A DNA stretch of 16,127 nt from Methanobacterium sp. (GCA_003162115.1 PMMV01000110.1:40890-57016), one strand, 5' to 3'; positions 7,019-14,529 are shown, counted from the stretch's first letter. The notes: generated by a model from the sequence alone, not told the origin. A program made the numbers and translations.

Positions 7019-8428
7019 ATGGAATGTATAGTAATTGGCGCAGGTAATGCTGGACGTCCAGTCGCAAGGATACTTAATCACACCGGAAATCAGGTTATTT
7101 TAACTGACAGGAAATTACTTGAAGAATTTTCCCCAGAGATTCAAGAAACCATTAAAATAATGGAAAAAGAAGGTGTAAAACTAATGTTAGGTCCAGATGC
7201 ATCTTTAGGAGTTGAAAATGTTAGTTATGCATATATATCCCCTACTGTTCCTGAAAATTCTCCAATAAGGAAGTTGTTGAAAGATAAACAAGTTGAAATA
7301 TTGGGAAATGAGAACATTTCAACAGTTATAAATGATCTATTGGATTTAGATATTATAGGAATTACAGGAACTCTTGGAAAAACCAGCACCACACATATCC
7401 TGTCTGAAATCTTCAAGGAAGCAGGCTACAGAGTCTGGACATGTTCATCTAGAAAGGGGAACTTACTGAGTGAAGTTATTGTAGACGGGATTGTAAAGGG
7501 ACTTCACAAGAAAAACGACATTGCAGTATTAGAGCTTCCCCATGGAACTTCAAGGCTCATGTCCAAAGTTGTTCTTAATGTTGGCGTAATTACCAACATT
7601 TACCCGGATCATTTGGACGAATTTGACTATTCAATGGATAAATATGTGGCAAGAAAACTTTTCATAGCAAATTCTAGTAAAATTTTGGTTTCTGGACTTC
7701 AATGTATGGAATATTTAAAAACTTTAAGGGACGATACAATTTATTACTGTCAAGGAAATAACAATCATTGTCAAGTTAATGGAAAATTGGAAGACAATAT
7801 ATTGGATATATCCTATAATATACGTGGAATGGATATTAAGGGATATTTTAAAACATCATTCAATTTACTAGGATATTACTTAGAAAATTCTATTGCTGCT
7901 TCTACTGCTGCGCTGGCTTATGGACTGGATGAAGATTCAATAATCAATGGTTTAAAAAGTTTTAAAGGAATTGCCGGACATATGGAATATATTGGAAATT
8001 ATAATGGGAGAGAAGTCCATTTTGACGCAGCATTTGTGCCTGAAGGACTTATAAAAACTCTTGAATGTTTTAACAACAAAGAACTTATTGTTATAATTGA
8101 TAATCCGGATAGTACTAACCCAAGAGACAAATTTAAAGTTGGAGAAGTGGTTGGAAGGTATGCTAAGGTAATAATCTGTAGTGGATACAACGAAACAACC
8201 AAAAAATATGATATTGAAGCTGCAAATGAAGTTATAAAGGGAGCTGAGAAATCAGATGCTCTGAAGATTCCTGTTGAAGACATTTTAACCGCAGGGACGT
8301 TATCTATTAAACATTCAAATCCGGGATGCACGATCCTGCATGTCGGCCCTGGGGCCATTACCAATTACGAGGATGTTAAAACCAAGATGATATCAGGTAT
8401 TAAGGAAGGATGTAAAAAATATGAGTAA
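7019..8428 (+). CDS. Mur-type peptide ligase 2 (MurC/MurD-like), with unusual ATP-site residues
   Basis: A 469-residue Mur-family protein. Residues 1-110 are a Rossmann-type N-domain ([11 protein letters not shown]) as in MurC/MurD. The P-loop is I115-T-G-T-L-G-K121-T-S-T, with Leu in place of the usual Asn. The middle domain keeps [16 protein letters not shown] and the A-R-K lysine. Three motifs differ from active Mur ligases: the G-x-H-N-x-x-N element is G285-Y-Y-L-E-N; the G-R-x-E arginine is His (G320-H321-M-E); and D-Y-x-H-N-P is D336-A-A-F-V-P. The ORF is intact and tightly coupled to ligase 3 by an 8-base overlap, so it is a functional gene. It may be a ligase with changed nucleotide contacts or a partner subunit. 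Confidence 0.85.
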   Translation: MECIVIGAGNAGRPVARILNHTGNQVILTDRKLLEEFSPEIQETIKIMEKEGVKLMLGPDASLGVENVSYAYISPTVPENSPIRKLLKDKQVEILGNENISTVINDLLDLDIIGITGTLGKTSTTHILSEIFKEAGYRVWTCSSRKGNLLSEVIVDGIVKGLHKKNDIAVLELPHGTSRLMSKVVLNVGVITNIYPDHLDEFDYSMDKYVARKLFIANSSKILVSGLQCMEYLKTLRDDTIYYCQGNNNHCQVNGKLEDNILDISYNIRGMDIKGYFKTSFNLLGYYLENSIAASTAALAYGLDEDSIINGLKSFKGIAGHMEYIGNYNGREVHFDAAFVPEGLIKTLECFNNKELIVIIDNPDSTNPRDKFKVGEVVGRYAKVIICSGYNETTKKYDIEAANEVIKGAEKSDALKIPVEDILTAGTLSIKHSNPGCTILHVGPGAITNYEDVKTKMISGIKEGCKKYE

Positions 8429-9977
8429 TGCAGTGAACGGTAACGAAACAAAGCATGCTGATCCTAATGTTTACGGAGTTATTGGGATATGTGGTGTGGT
8501 CTCAAATCTTATAGCAAGAATGTTAATGGATCATGATTATCATGTAATAGGTACAGATATGCACGCGAAGGAAGAATGTGATTATCTCTACACCTTAAAT
8601 GATTATAAACTACCGTTATATTTAGCAGACCACCCTGAATCATTTTTTAAGGATTCAACTTGTATCATTACCCCTCCAAGTTCAATGGACACATCTGATC
8701 TTTTTAAGAAGATAAAAAATTATGGACTGAATGTTCTAACTGTTGAGGATTGTCTGGAAATTTTCAAACCAGAAAAACCTGTCATATGTATAACCGGTAC
8801 TAATGGCAAAACCACAACAACCACTCTTCTTAAACATATCTGCAGACATGTGGGTTTAGAACCAACAGAACATGGCTTTAGAAATTTGCAAGGAAATATT
8901 GATTACATCCCACCTTTACAGGCTAGGTTAACTGGAGATGTAGCTGTTCTTGAGACAGGGACATTTGGAAAAACTGGTGATCTCAAAATAATGGTTGAAC
9001 GCTGCGAACCAGGATGTGGTGTTGTAACCAACATAAATCCGGACCATTTAGATGAAGACCATGATTTCATGAGCTATGCCAGTATTAAAGGCGAATTTAT
9101 AGAATACTTCAAAAATAAACTCTTAATAGTCAATTCAGATGATCCAACTATATTCGGACTGATTGATTCTGATAAGGATAATGTTCTTACCTTTGGTGTG
9201 GATTCATCGAGTGCAGGTATCGGTTATAAAACGTGCTGGTGTGGAAGGGATATTATGATAAATGAAACCATTACAGGCTCAGGGGTTTACAGTTGTGAAT
9301 GTGGCATAACAAGACCCGAACCAGACTATCTTGCAAAGGAAATAGATGAATCTAATGGAAAGTACACACTCAAAACACCCGAAGGTGAGGTAGATGTGAA
9401 AATGCAGTTAATCGGACTTCACAATGTTTACAATTCAATTGGTGCAATCGTAGCTGCTAGAGAATTTTTCAAAATACCTATTAATGAAATACTAACAGCT
9501 ATTAAAAGTTTTAAAGGTGTTCCGGGTAGAATTGAACATTTGTACGATCATAATGGAATGGATGTTGTACTCGACTACGGCCATAACCCTGCAGGAATTG
9601 AAACAGTTCTCAGGGAGTTGAAAAAAGTTTATAATAAAATCACAGTCGTTATTACTGTCTCTTCCGAATCTGGTGAATCTGGAGATGTGGAAATACTAGA
9701 AAAAGCCCTCAAAAATGGGGATTTCATTGTGCCTGCATCCTTCGCATCAAGGAAGGCAGCTGAAAAACAAGAAAAATATATCTCAACTGGAAAGATCATA
9801 TTTACCGACGTATATCCAGTAAAATTCAAAAAGGGTACCCTCGGAGCGAACTCTGATCAGGTGTTAGAAGGGCTTAAAAAGGGATTAGAATGTAAAACAG
9901 AAGCATTAGTATGTCTTGGGGAAGCTGCATTCAAATACAAAGAAAATATTCTCAAATTGAGAGATAGCAAAATTTAG
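8421..9977 (+). CDS. Mur-type peptide ligase 3 with Cys4 ribbon insertion
   Basis: A 518-residue Mur-family ligase presumed to act in pseudomurein peptide synthesis. The N-domain (about 15-115) is Rossmann-like (G-V-I-G-I-C-G). The catalytic set is canonical: P-loop I124-T-G-T-N-G-K130-[21 protein letters not shown] with A-S-I-K, G332-L-H-N-V-Y-N, G369-R-I-E, and D385-Y-G-H-N-P. The middle domain carries an insertion with C272-W-C274-G and C292-E-C294-G, a likely zinc ribbon. A Cys4 ribbon in the same domain is known in bacterial MurT. The start overlaps the end of ligase 2 by 8 bases, with GGAAGGA about ten bases upstream. It could correspond to one of the structurally studied methanogen pMurE-type enzymes, but I cannot assign which. 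Confidence 0.88.
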   Translation: MSNAVNGNETKHADPNVYGVIGICGVVSNLIARMLMDHDYHVIGTDMHAKEECDYLYTLNDYKLPLYLADHPESFFKDSTCIITPPSSMDTSDLFKKIKNYGLNVLTVEDCLEIFKPEKPVICITGTNGKTTTTTLLKHICRHVGLEPTEHGFRNLQGNIDYIPPLQARLTGDVAVLETGTFGKTGDLKIMVERCEPGCGVVTNINPDHLDEDHDFMSYASIKGEFIEYFKNKLLIVNSDDPTIFGLIDSDKDNVLTFGVDSSSAGIGYKTCWCGRDIMINETITGSGVYSCECGITRPEPDYLAKEIDESNGKYTLKTPEGEVDVKMQLIGLHNVYNSIGAIVAAREFFKIPINEILTAIKSFKGVPGRIEHLYDHNGMDVVLDYGHNPAGIETVLRELKKVYNKITVVITVSSESGESGDVEILEKALKNGDFIVPASFASRKAAEKQEKYISTGKIIFTDVYPVKFKKGTLGANSDQVLEGLKKGLECKTEALVCLGEAAFKYKENILKLRDSKI

Positions 9978-10023
9978 ATAGTTTTTAATAAGTCACTCTT
10001 AATGTAATACTTTACATACTATT

Positions 10024-10060
10024 ATATCATTTAAGATAATATCAATTAAGATAATATCAA
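10024..10060 (+). repeat. 15-bp tandem repeat upstream of the envelope-gene promoter
   Basis: The unit ttaagataatatcaa occurs twice without mismatch at 10031-10045 and 10046-10060. A 15-bp periodicity extends left to 10024 with one mismatch, giving about 2.5 copies. Each unit contains GATA-A-TATC, a small inverted repeat with an odd centre. It sits 13 bases upstream of a TATA box, the place expected for activator sites in archaeal promoters. Confidence 0.85.
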
Positions 10061-10073
10061 AATTAATGATCAA

Positions 10074-10081
10074 TATATAAT
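10074..10081 (+). promoter_or_regulatory. TATA box for the two-gene envelope operon
   Basis: TATATAAT lies 39-46 bases upstream of ATG 10120. A start near 10100 gives a short leader that still contains the ribosome site AAGGTGA at 10109-10115. Confidence 0.5.
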
Positions 10082-10119
10082 ATTATAAGTTCAAATTTCA
10101 ATGCACTAAAGGTGAAAGA

Positions 10120-10563
10120 ATGTTCATAAAAATTAGGAGAGATACTTTAATTATTTTGTTACTGGCCTTCATGCTTATTTTATCAGGAAGAGTCATGACT
10201 TACATGTCTTACGCATCCTCCACAAATGTTGGAGACCAAGGAGTTCAAATATCTGGAATTATAGTCAAAGGTAATGACATCGTTCCCTTAGATTCAATAA
10301 AAAGCAGTTTAGCAAATGTCGGATTTAGATCAGGAAGTTATATACAAGGAGACACCCTTGTTACGAGTAAACGTAAAGTTCCGCTAAATGAAGCCATAGA
10401 TAATGCCAAACAGGCCGTTATGCTTACTACAATTCCAGGTACGCAGATAACTCCAATTGCTGCAGCCGATGTTCAGGTAGATAACCAAACAGGATTAGTT
10501 ACCGTTAATGTTATCGAAGACTTCTCAAACATACAAATTAAAGGGCTGAACGGAACATTTTAA
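10120..10563 (+). CDS. Membrane-anchored protein with possible POTRA-like domain
   Basis: A 147-residue protein that I do not recognise as a named family. Residues 1-8 are basic; about 9-23 are strongly hydrophobic (I-I-L-L-L-A-F-M-L-I-L), so it is either anchored with the rest outside or secreted. Residues about 43-137 follow a POTRA-like pattern: I-x-x-I-x-V-K-G-N, then helix-forming D-S-I-K-S-S-L, then N-V-G-F-R-S-G, a second helix with N-E-A-I-D-N-A, and a closing strand V-T-V-N-V-I-E-D. A single membrane helix plus one outside POTRA is the layout of bacterial FtsQ/DivIB. The similarity is read by eye and may be convergent. It forms an operon with the next gene (11-base gap) and follows the Mur ligases, which suggests a wall-related role. 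Confidence 0.7.
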   Translation: MFIKIRRDTLIILLLAFMLILSGRVMTYMSYASSTNVGDQGVQISGIIVKGNDIVPLDSIKSSLANVGFRSGSYIQGDTLVTSKRKVPLNEAIDNAKQAVMLTTIPGTQITPIAAADVQVDNQTGLVTVNVIEDFSNIQIKGLNGTF

Positions 10564-10574
10564 GGGGTTGAATT

Positions 10575-11834
10575 ATGAATAGATCAAATTTAATGAGATT
10601 TTTTATATTTCTAATAACTGTAGCAATGGTAGTTAATACAGCATCAGCCACCATGAATGTTGTAGTTATTACAGATCCTACAGGAAAGGATCCAAACGGT
10701 GCTGCAGCAGGAAGTCAATCATGGGCTGAAAACATGTTTCAGTCAACTTTCATAATGTCTAAAAATGATCACTTTGCTGTACTGTCTGGTGGTGAAGGTA
10801 ACGAAACTCCTAGACTGGGCGCCATCGTTTCAGCCACAAATAGTCTTGAAAATGGCGGTACTGCAGCACAAGCAGCCGATTTAGCTAATGGGTTTTCAGG
10901 TATAAGGGTTATGGATGGAGGGCCGACTATAGGTGCTGCTGTTGGTGGTTACTTCTTAGCCTATGTTGTAATTGTTGATGCCAATAATACTATTACTATA
11001 ACTCCTTACAATGGTGGTTTGGCAGTTCTTCCACCAGGCGATCGGGGAGCTATAATACACCTTAGAAACACTCCAGGTAATCCCCAATACGGTACAGCTG
11101 ATGCTGTGCGCCTGCAAACAGCAGAGATGATGGGAGAAATGATAAGAGACGGTTATCCTGCTACAGCTGTTGTTGCAGCTGCTTTTAAAAATGTTGCCAT
11201 AAATGCCGGTGAAAAACACGGTGGAGGTGCTGTGAACCTTGTGTCTGGAATAACTACAGGTGATATGTTCACACCCCCCGCTTATAATACTACAGGTTTT
11301 TCCATGGATCAACCTTACAGTAAAGTAAGTCCAAATGGATGGAGCGTTGCTTTTCCTGAAGCTGATAACTACCAAACAAGTCCAATTGACGGTACTAACC
11401 TTACAACAGTCTACGCTTACCAAGCTCTTGAAAATGCAATAACGGTAACTGCAAACTCAGTAGCCGTATCTGTTTATGGAAGCGACGCACCGGGAATTAC
11501 AGAAACAACACAGGAAATAGTAGAGGCATCTGTTATTAAAAATGGGTACAGTAATACACAAATAGCCAGTGATATCAACAAAGCAATAGGAAACGGACTG
11601 CTTGTAGGTGTTAACGACGTAGAACCTCGAGATATTAACGTGAACCAAAATCAAAAAGCTGTAGGAGTATATTATACACCACTGCAAGACAATAGAACTT
11701 CACCCCCATGGAATTTACCTATAAGCTCCTCAATATTGAGCATTCTAGGTAATATGCAGACTGCTATTGGACTGATACTTGTTATTCTAGTTCTCTTTAG
11801 AAGCACTCTAATATCTTCGTTCCTTAAAAAATAA
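10575..11834 (+). CDS. Secreted, C-terminally anchored envelope protein of unknown function
   Basis: A 419-residue protein with no family I can name. Residues 1-25 are a signal peptide (basic start, hydrophobic F-F-I-F-L-I-T-V-A-M-V-V, A-S-A cleavage site before T26). The mature part is rich in Gly, Ala, Asn and Thr, with stretches such as L-S-G-G-E-G, M-D-G-G-P-T-I-G-A-A-V-G-G and K-H-G-G-G-A-V-N-L. It has several N-x-T sequons (for example N-N-T, N-T-T, N-L-T, N-R-T) that archaeal N-glycosylation could use. About 390-413 is a hydrophobic helix followed by a basic tail (S-F-L-K-K), so the protein is likely tethered with its bulk outside. It starts at ATG 10575 just after GGGG and is co-transcribed with the preceding anchored protein. 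The position suggests a surface or wall-associated role; no catalytic motif is evident. Confidence 0.8.
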   Translation: MNRSNLMRFFIFLITVAMVVNTASATMNVVVITDPTGKDPNGAAAGSQSWAENMFQSTFIMSKNDHFAVLSGGEGNETPRLGAIVSATNSLENGGTAAQAADLANGFSGIRVMDGGPTIGAAVGGYFLAYVVIVDANNTITITPYNGGLAVLPPGDRGAIIHLRNTPGNPQYGTADAVRLQTAEMMGEMIRDGYPATAVVAAAFKNVAINAGEKHGGGAVNLVSGITTGDMFTPPAYNTTGFSMDQPYSKVSPNGWSVAFPEADNYQTSPIDGTNLTTVYAYQALENAITVTANSVAVSVYGSDAPGITETTQEIVEASVIKNGYSNTQIASDINKAIGNGLLVGVNDVEPRDINVNQNQKAVGVYYTPLQDNRTSPPWNLPISSSILSILGNMQTAIGLILVILVLFRSTLISSFLKK

Positions 11835-11858
11835 TTTGAACTAGATTAGATAATTGGA

Positions 11859-11888
11859 GAAAGAAAGATGAATGATCGTCTTTCTTTC
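11859..11888 (+). terminator. Stem-loop terminator after the envelope operon
   Basis: gaaagaaaga (11859-11868) pairs perfectly with tctttctttc (11879-11888) around a 10-base loop, 24 bases after the stop codon. The right arm is itself T-rich and is followed by ATAATTCATTTT. This fits transcription termination, or a 3'-end stabilising hairpin. Confidence 0.55.
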
Positions 11889-11953
11889 ATAATTCATTTT
11901 AAATTATATCAATTCAATGATTATGTTTTAATTAATTAGAAGGAGTAAAAATA

Positions 11954-12328
11954 ATGGCCTTAATTTTAATACGCGCTGAAGATCAGGGAAAACTTTTGAA
12001 TGCCATAGCAGACATTGAAAGACATGCCGGACTCAAGATAGCTGGAAAACCTAGGATTATAGACCCAAAAAAAGCCGATGAAATTGCAGGAAATATCTTA
12101 AAACAGCAATTAAGATCAAAATCAAATATAGCCGTTCTTGTTCGTGTTGAAGACGACACTACTAAAAGTATAGTACAAATTAGGAAAATACATCCACCAG
12201 CACATGTTATCGTGATCAGTGAAGAGTATAGTCAATTTAAAGCGTTGATGAAAACATTTCATGAACTAACCTATCTGAAAGGTTATTATTCGCATAAAAA
12301 TAAGCAACAAAAAACTAATTTTAAATAA
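11954..12328 (+). CDS. DUF356-like archaeal protein
   Basis: A 124-residue soluble protein. From memory it matches the DUF356 type, a small family of unknown function found in methanogens: an N-terminal M-A-L-I-L-I-R-A-E, then A-D-I-E-R-H-A-G-L-K-I-A-G-K-P-R-I-I, and later I-R-K-I-H-P-P-A-H-V-I-V-I-S. The alternation of short strands and helices (about residues 2-95) suggests a compact alpha/beta fold. The C-terminal 15 residues are basic and probably disordered. ATG 11954 follows AGGAGT with seven bases between. It converges with the MBF1 gene. No function should be inferred from the neighbours. Confidence 0.75.
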   Translation: MALILIRAEDQGKLLNAIADIERHAGLKIAGKPRIIDPKKADEIAGNILKQQLRSKSNIAVLVRVEDDTTKSIVQIRKIHPPAHVIVISEEYSQFKALMKTFHELTYLKGYYSHKNKQQKTNFK

Positions 12329-12460
12329 AATAAACTTACCATGTTGATAATTAAACTAAAAAAATTAAAGTTAATTATTTTCTATATTTTGTTAAGAAAT
12401 ATAATTAATCTGAAAAAGAATTTTGACTGAAAAGCTCAAACAAAATCGTTCCATTATTTA

Positions 12461-12934
12461 TTAATTCTTTTTTATACGAGCGATATCTCCAATGGTTGCT
12501 CCCCTAATTTTCGAATGACCAGTGTCATCAGAAGATAAATCTTCATTTTTTTCAATCAGTACAATATTCATCAATTTCTCGATCTTTCTAGCGAGCTTAA
12601 GATCTGGAACCATTTTACCTGATTCTATTCTACTTACAACCGAAGACTTTTCATATATCTTCTCTCCAAGTTCTTCACGGGACCATCCTTTCTTTTCTCT
12701 TGCCTGTCTAACAATGTCCTTAACATTTTCAACTACTTCTTCTGCAGGTTCTCTTGGTCTTTGAACTTTCCTAGGTGTCCTAGCCCTTGATGCTCCGGGT
12801 CTTTTTGGTTTAGGCACTTCTCTCTGAACTTTACCAAATTTTGAGCATTCTTTACACGTAAGCATTATTGAACCATCTACTTTAGTTTTTAATGGTTCTT
12901 CTACCAGTTTTTTTCCACAAATCTCGCATCTCAT
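12461..12934 (-). CDS. mbf1: Archaeal multiprotein bridging factor 1 (MBF1)
   Basis: A 157-residue transcription factor of the archaeal MBF1 type. A zinc ribbon lies at the N-terminus (C3-E-I-C6 and C27-K-E-C30). A basic, proline-rich linker (about 38-65) follows, then a Cro/C1-type helix-turn-helix (about 68-125) with A-R-E-K-K-G-W-S-R-E-E-L-G-E-K-I and S-V-V-S-R-I-E-S-G-K, and a short tail. The ATG at 12961 would add nine residues, but I prefer ATG 12934: AAGGGA precedes it by six bases, the zinc ribbon starts immediately, and the likely TATA box near 12984 places the transcription start at or inside the upstream ATG. It is divergent from PAN. MBF1 in eukaryotes bridges TBP and activators; the archaeal role seems linked to transcription or translation and is less clear. 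Confidence 0.92.
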   Translation of the reverse strand: MRCEICGKKLVEEPLKTKVDGSIMLTCKECSKFGKVQREVPKPKRPGASRARTPRKVQRPREPAEEVVENVKDIVRQAREKKGWSREELGEKIYEKSSVVSRIESGKMVPDLKLARKIEKLMNIVLIEKNEDLSSDDTGHSKIRGATIGDIARIKKN

Positions 12935-12977
12935 GACTAATCCCTTTACACTTGTATTCATATATAATCAATACCCT

Positions 12978-13024
12978 TATATTTAAATATTATTAAGGAC
13001 AATAAATTCAGTAAATAATATTAA
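12978..13024. promoter_or_regulatory. Divergent promoter region for MBF1 and PAN
   Basis: On the minus strand AATATTTAAATATAAG (about 12977-12992) fits a TATA box for MBF1. On the plus strand AAATAATATTAAG (about 13013-13025) fits one for PAN. The two are mirror images in part: AATATTATT at 12986-12994 is inverted as AATAATATT at 13014-13022. Confidence 0.45.
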
Positions 13025-13074
13025 GTCTTAAGAGTATTATTTTTTTTAATAAAAGTTAGGAGTGAGCGAGGATC

Positions 13075-14307
13075 ATGGAAAACATGTCCCCAAATGTATT
13101 AAAAAAGATTGAAGACCTTAAAACAGAGATAAAAATCCTAAAAGAGGACAACACTAAAACCAAACGTAACCTAATGTGGAAAGTTAGGAAGCTCGAAAAG
13201 GATAAAGTCCTGATCGAAAACGAAAAAATGAGGCTGGATAGAGAAGTAAAATCTCTAAGGGGAGAAATTGAAAGGTTCAGATCACCACCATTAGTAATTG
13301 CTACAGTAACTGAAGTTTTAGACGACGGTAGGGTAGTTGTTAAAAGCAGCACCGGCCCTAATTTTGTAATTGGATATTCACGATTCTTAGATGAAAAGTC
13401 ACTTGAACCAGGTGTTCGTGTGGCACTTAATCAGCAGACATTTAGCATAGTACATGTTCTGCCATCCGAAAAAGACCCTATTGTTACAGGTATGGAAGTA
13501 GAAGAAAAACCAGAAGTTGCATACGAACAGATTGGAGGATTGGAGGATCAGATAGTAGAGATAAAGGAAACTGTTGAACTACCCCTTAAAAAACCAGAAT
13601 TGTTCGTTAACATAGGTATAGAACCACCGAAAGGAGTACTACTTTATGGCCCTCCGGGAACAGGGAAAACTCTCCTTGCAAAGGCTGTTGCCCATGAAAC
13701 CAATGCAACCTTCATAAAGATTGTTGCATCCGAATTCGTTAAGAAGTACATAGGTGAAGGTGCAAGACTTGTCAGAGGTGTTTTTGAACTTGCAAAAGAG
13801 AAATCTCCTAGTATAATCTTCATAGACGAAATTGATGCTATAGCGGCAAAAAGGCTCAAAAGTTCCACAAGTGGCGACAGGGAAGTTCAGAGAACCCTTA
13901 TGCAGCTGCTTGCTGAAATGGATGGTTTTGAAGGTAGGGGTGATGTTGGAATTGTGGCCGCAACCAACAGACCCGACATTCTTGACCCTGCACTTTTAAG
14001 ACCGGGACGTTTTGACAGATTTATAGAAGTTCCAATTCCAAATGAAGACGGTAGAAACGAGATTTTAAAGATCCACACCAAAAAAATGACTTTGGATGAA
14101 GACGTGGATATAAGGCATATTGCTTCCCTTTCAGAAGGTGCATCAGGAGCTGACCTTAAAGCGATCTGTACCGAATCAGGTATGTTTGCAATAAGAGAAG
14201 AAAGATCCACTGTTACTATGAACGATTTTATGGATGCTGTTGATAAAATTGTTGGCATGGAACACGACGAAGAAATGAGGAAAGAAACTGGAGTCATGTT
14301 TGGATAA
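13075..14307 (+). CDS. pan: Proteasome-activating nucleotidase PAN
   Basis: A 410-residue AAA+ ATPase that unfolds proteins and feeds them to the 20S proteasome as a hexameric ring. Residues about 5-70 form the N-terminal coiled coil (heptads rich in K-I-E-D-L-K and L-R-G-E-I-E). An OB-fold domain follows (about 72-135). The AAA domain has Walker A G192-P-P-G-T-G-K198-T, pore loop K-Y225-I-G, Walker B I-I-F-I-D251-E252, and [18 protein letters not shown] with the arginine fingers. The C-terminus is M408-F409-G410: the HbYX proteasome-docking tail has Phe where Tyr is usual. ATG 13075 was kept; ATG 13084, after GAGGATC, is an alternative that removes three residues. It has its own promoter shared with MBF1. 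Confidence 0.96.
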   Translation: MENMSPNVLKKIEDLKTEIKILKEDNTKTKRNLMWKVRKLEKDKVLIENEKMRLDREVKSLRGEIERFRSPPLVIATVTEVLDDGRVVVKSSTGPNFVIGYSRFLDEKSLEPGVRVALNQQTFSIVHVLPSEKDPIVTGMEVEEKPEVAYEQIGGLEDQIVEIKETVELPLKKPELFVNIGIEPPKGVLLYGPPGTGKTLLAKAVAHETNATFIKIVASEFVKKYIGEGARLVRGVFELAKEKSPSIIFIDEIDAIAAKRLKSSTSGDREVQRTLMQLLAEMDGFEGRGDVGIVAATNRPDILDPALLRPGRFDRFIEVPIPNEDGRNEILKIHTKKMTLDEDVDIRHIASLSEGASGADLKAICTESGMFAIREERSTVTMNDFMDAVDKIVGMEHDEEMRKETGVMFG

Positions 14308-14335
14308 ATCCAGACTCCAAAATTTATTTTTTTTT
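14289..14335 (+). terminator. Nested stem-loop plus T9 terminator overlapping the PAN stop
   Basis: TGGAGTC (14289-14295) pairs with GACTCCA (14313-14319). A second hairpin, TGGAT/ATCCA (14301-14312), lies inside it and contains the PAN stop codon. A T-rich tract with nine consecutive T (14327-14335) follows. This resembles a bacterial intrinsic terminator, which is not the general rule in archaea. Confidence 0.6.
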
Positions 14336-14364
14336 ATTATTTAATCAGACCAAATTTATTATTC

Positions 14365-14422
14365 AGCCTGTGATGAACCCTATGAGCTCTGATTCATGAT
14401 GACTGATGGGCGATCTGAGGCT
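14365..14422 (+). ncRNA. Box C/D guide sRNA with two guides
   Basis: All four boxes are present with perfect consensus and archaeal spacing: C box GTGATGA (14370-14376), a 12-base guide (14377-14388), D' box CTGA (14389-14392), a 3-base spacer, C' box ATGATGA (14396-14402), a 12-base guide (14403-14414) and D box CTGA (14415-14418). AGCC (14365-14368) and GGCT (14419-14422) form the closing stem. Such RNAs bind L7Ae, Nop5 and fibrillarin and direct 2'-O-methylation of the target nucleotide paired to the fifth base upstream of D or D'. For the D' guide, the target would read AGCUCAUAGGGU with the underlying C of CAU methylated, which fits C34 of a CAU-anticodon tRNA. It stands between the PAN terminator and a T7 run at 14442-14448. 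Confidence 0.85.
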
Positions 14423-14441
14423 AATTCATTAATTAAATTTA

Positions 14442-14448
14442 TTTTTTT
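14442..14448 (+). terminator. T7 run downstream of the C/D sRNA
   Basis: Seven consecutive T about 20 bases after the sRNA closing stem fit an archaeal oligo-T stop for a precursor transcript. There is no strong stem. Confidence 0.4.
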
Positions 14449-14529
14449 ATCTTAACTTAATAATAATATTAAAAAAGAAATTAATTAGTTGAATTAAAAC
14501 TCAAATGTTTAACAATTAGGGATAAATAA

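Noticed and set aside
7999..8364. A 121-codon minus-strand frame opposite Mur ligase 2
   Set aside because: Shadow of a well-supported coding region, with no ribosome site.
7019..8428. Mur ligase 2 as a pseudogene
   Set aside because: The frame is full length with no stop or frameshift, keeps the P-loop lysine and is coupled to ligase 3. The altered motifs look like directed divergence.
10024..10060. The 15-bp repeats as a CRISPR array
   Set aside because: The copies are directly adjacent without spacers, and too short and too AT-rich.
10956..11423. A 155-codon minus-strand frame, rich in Ser, Cys and Ile
   Set aside because: It lies antisense to the secreted 419-residue protein, which has a signal peptide, ribosome site and operon partner. 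The antisense product shows no protein-like pattern.
12386..12442. CTGA boxes near 12409 and 12426 as another C/D sRNA
   Set aside because: No convincing C box (RTGATGA) lies upstream at the right distance on either strand.
14365..14422. The sRNA region as a short protein gene or a riboswitch for cbiJ
   Set aside because: It is on the strand opposite to cbiJ and beyond its 3' end. The four boxes and spacing are fully explained by a C/D sRNA.
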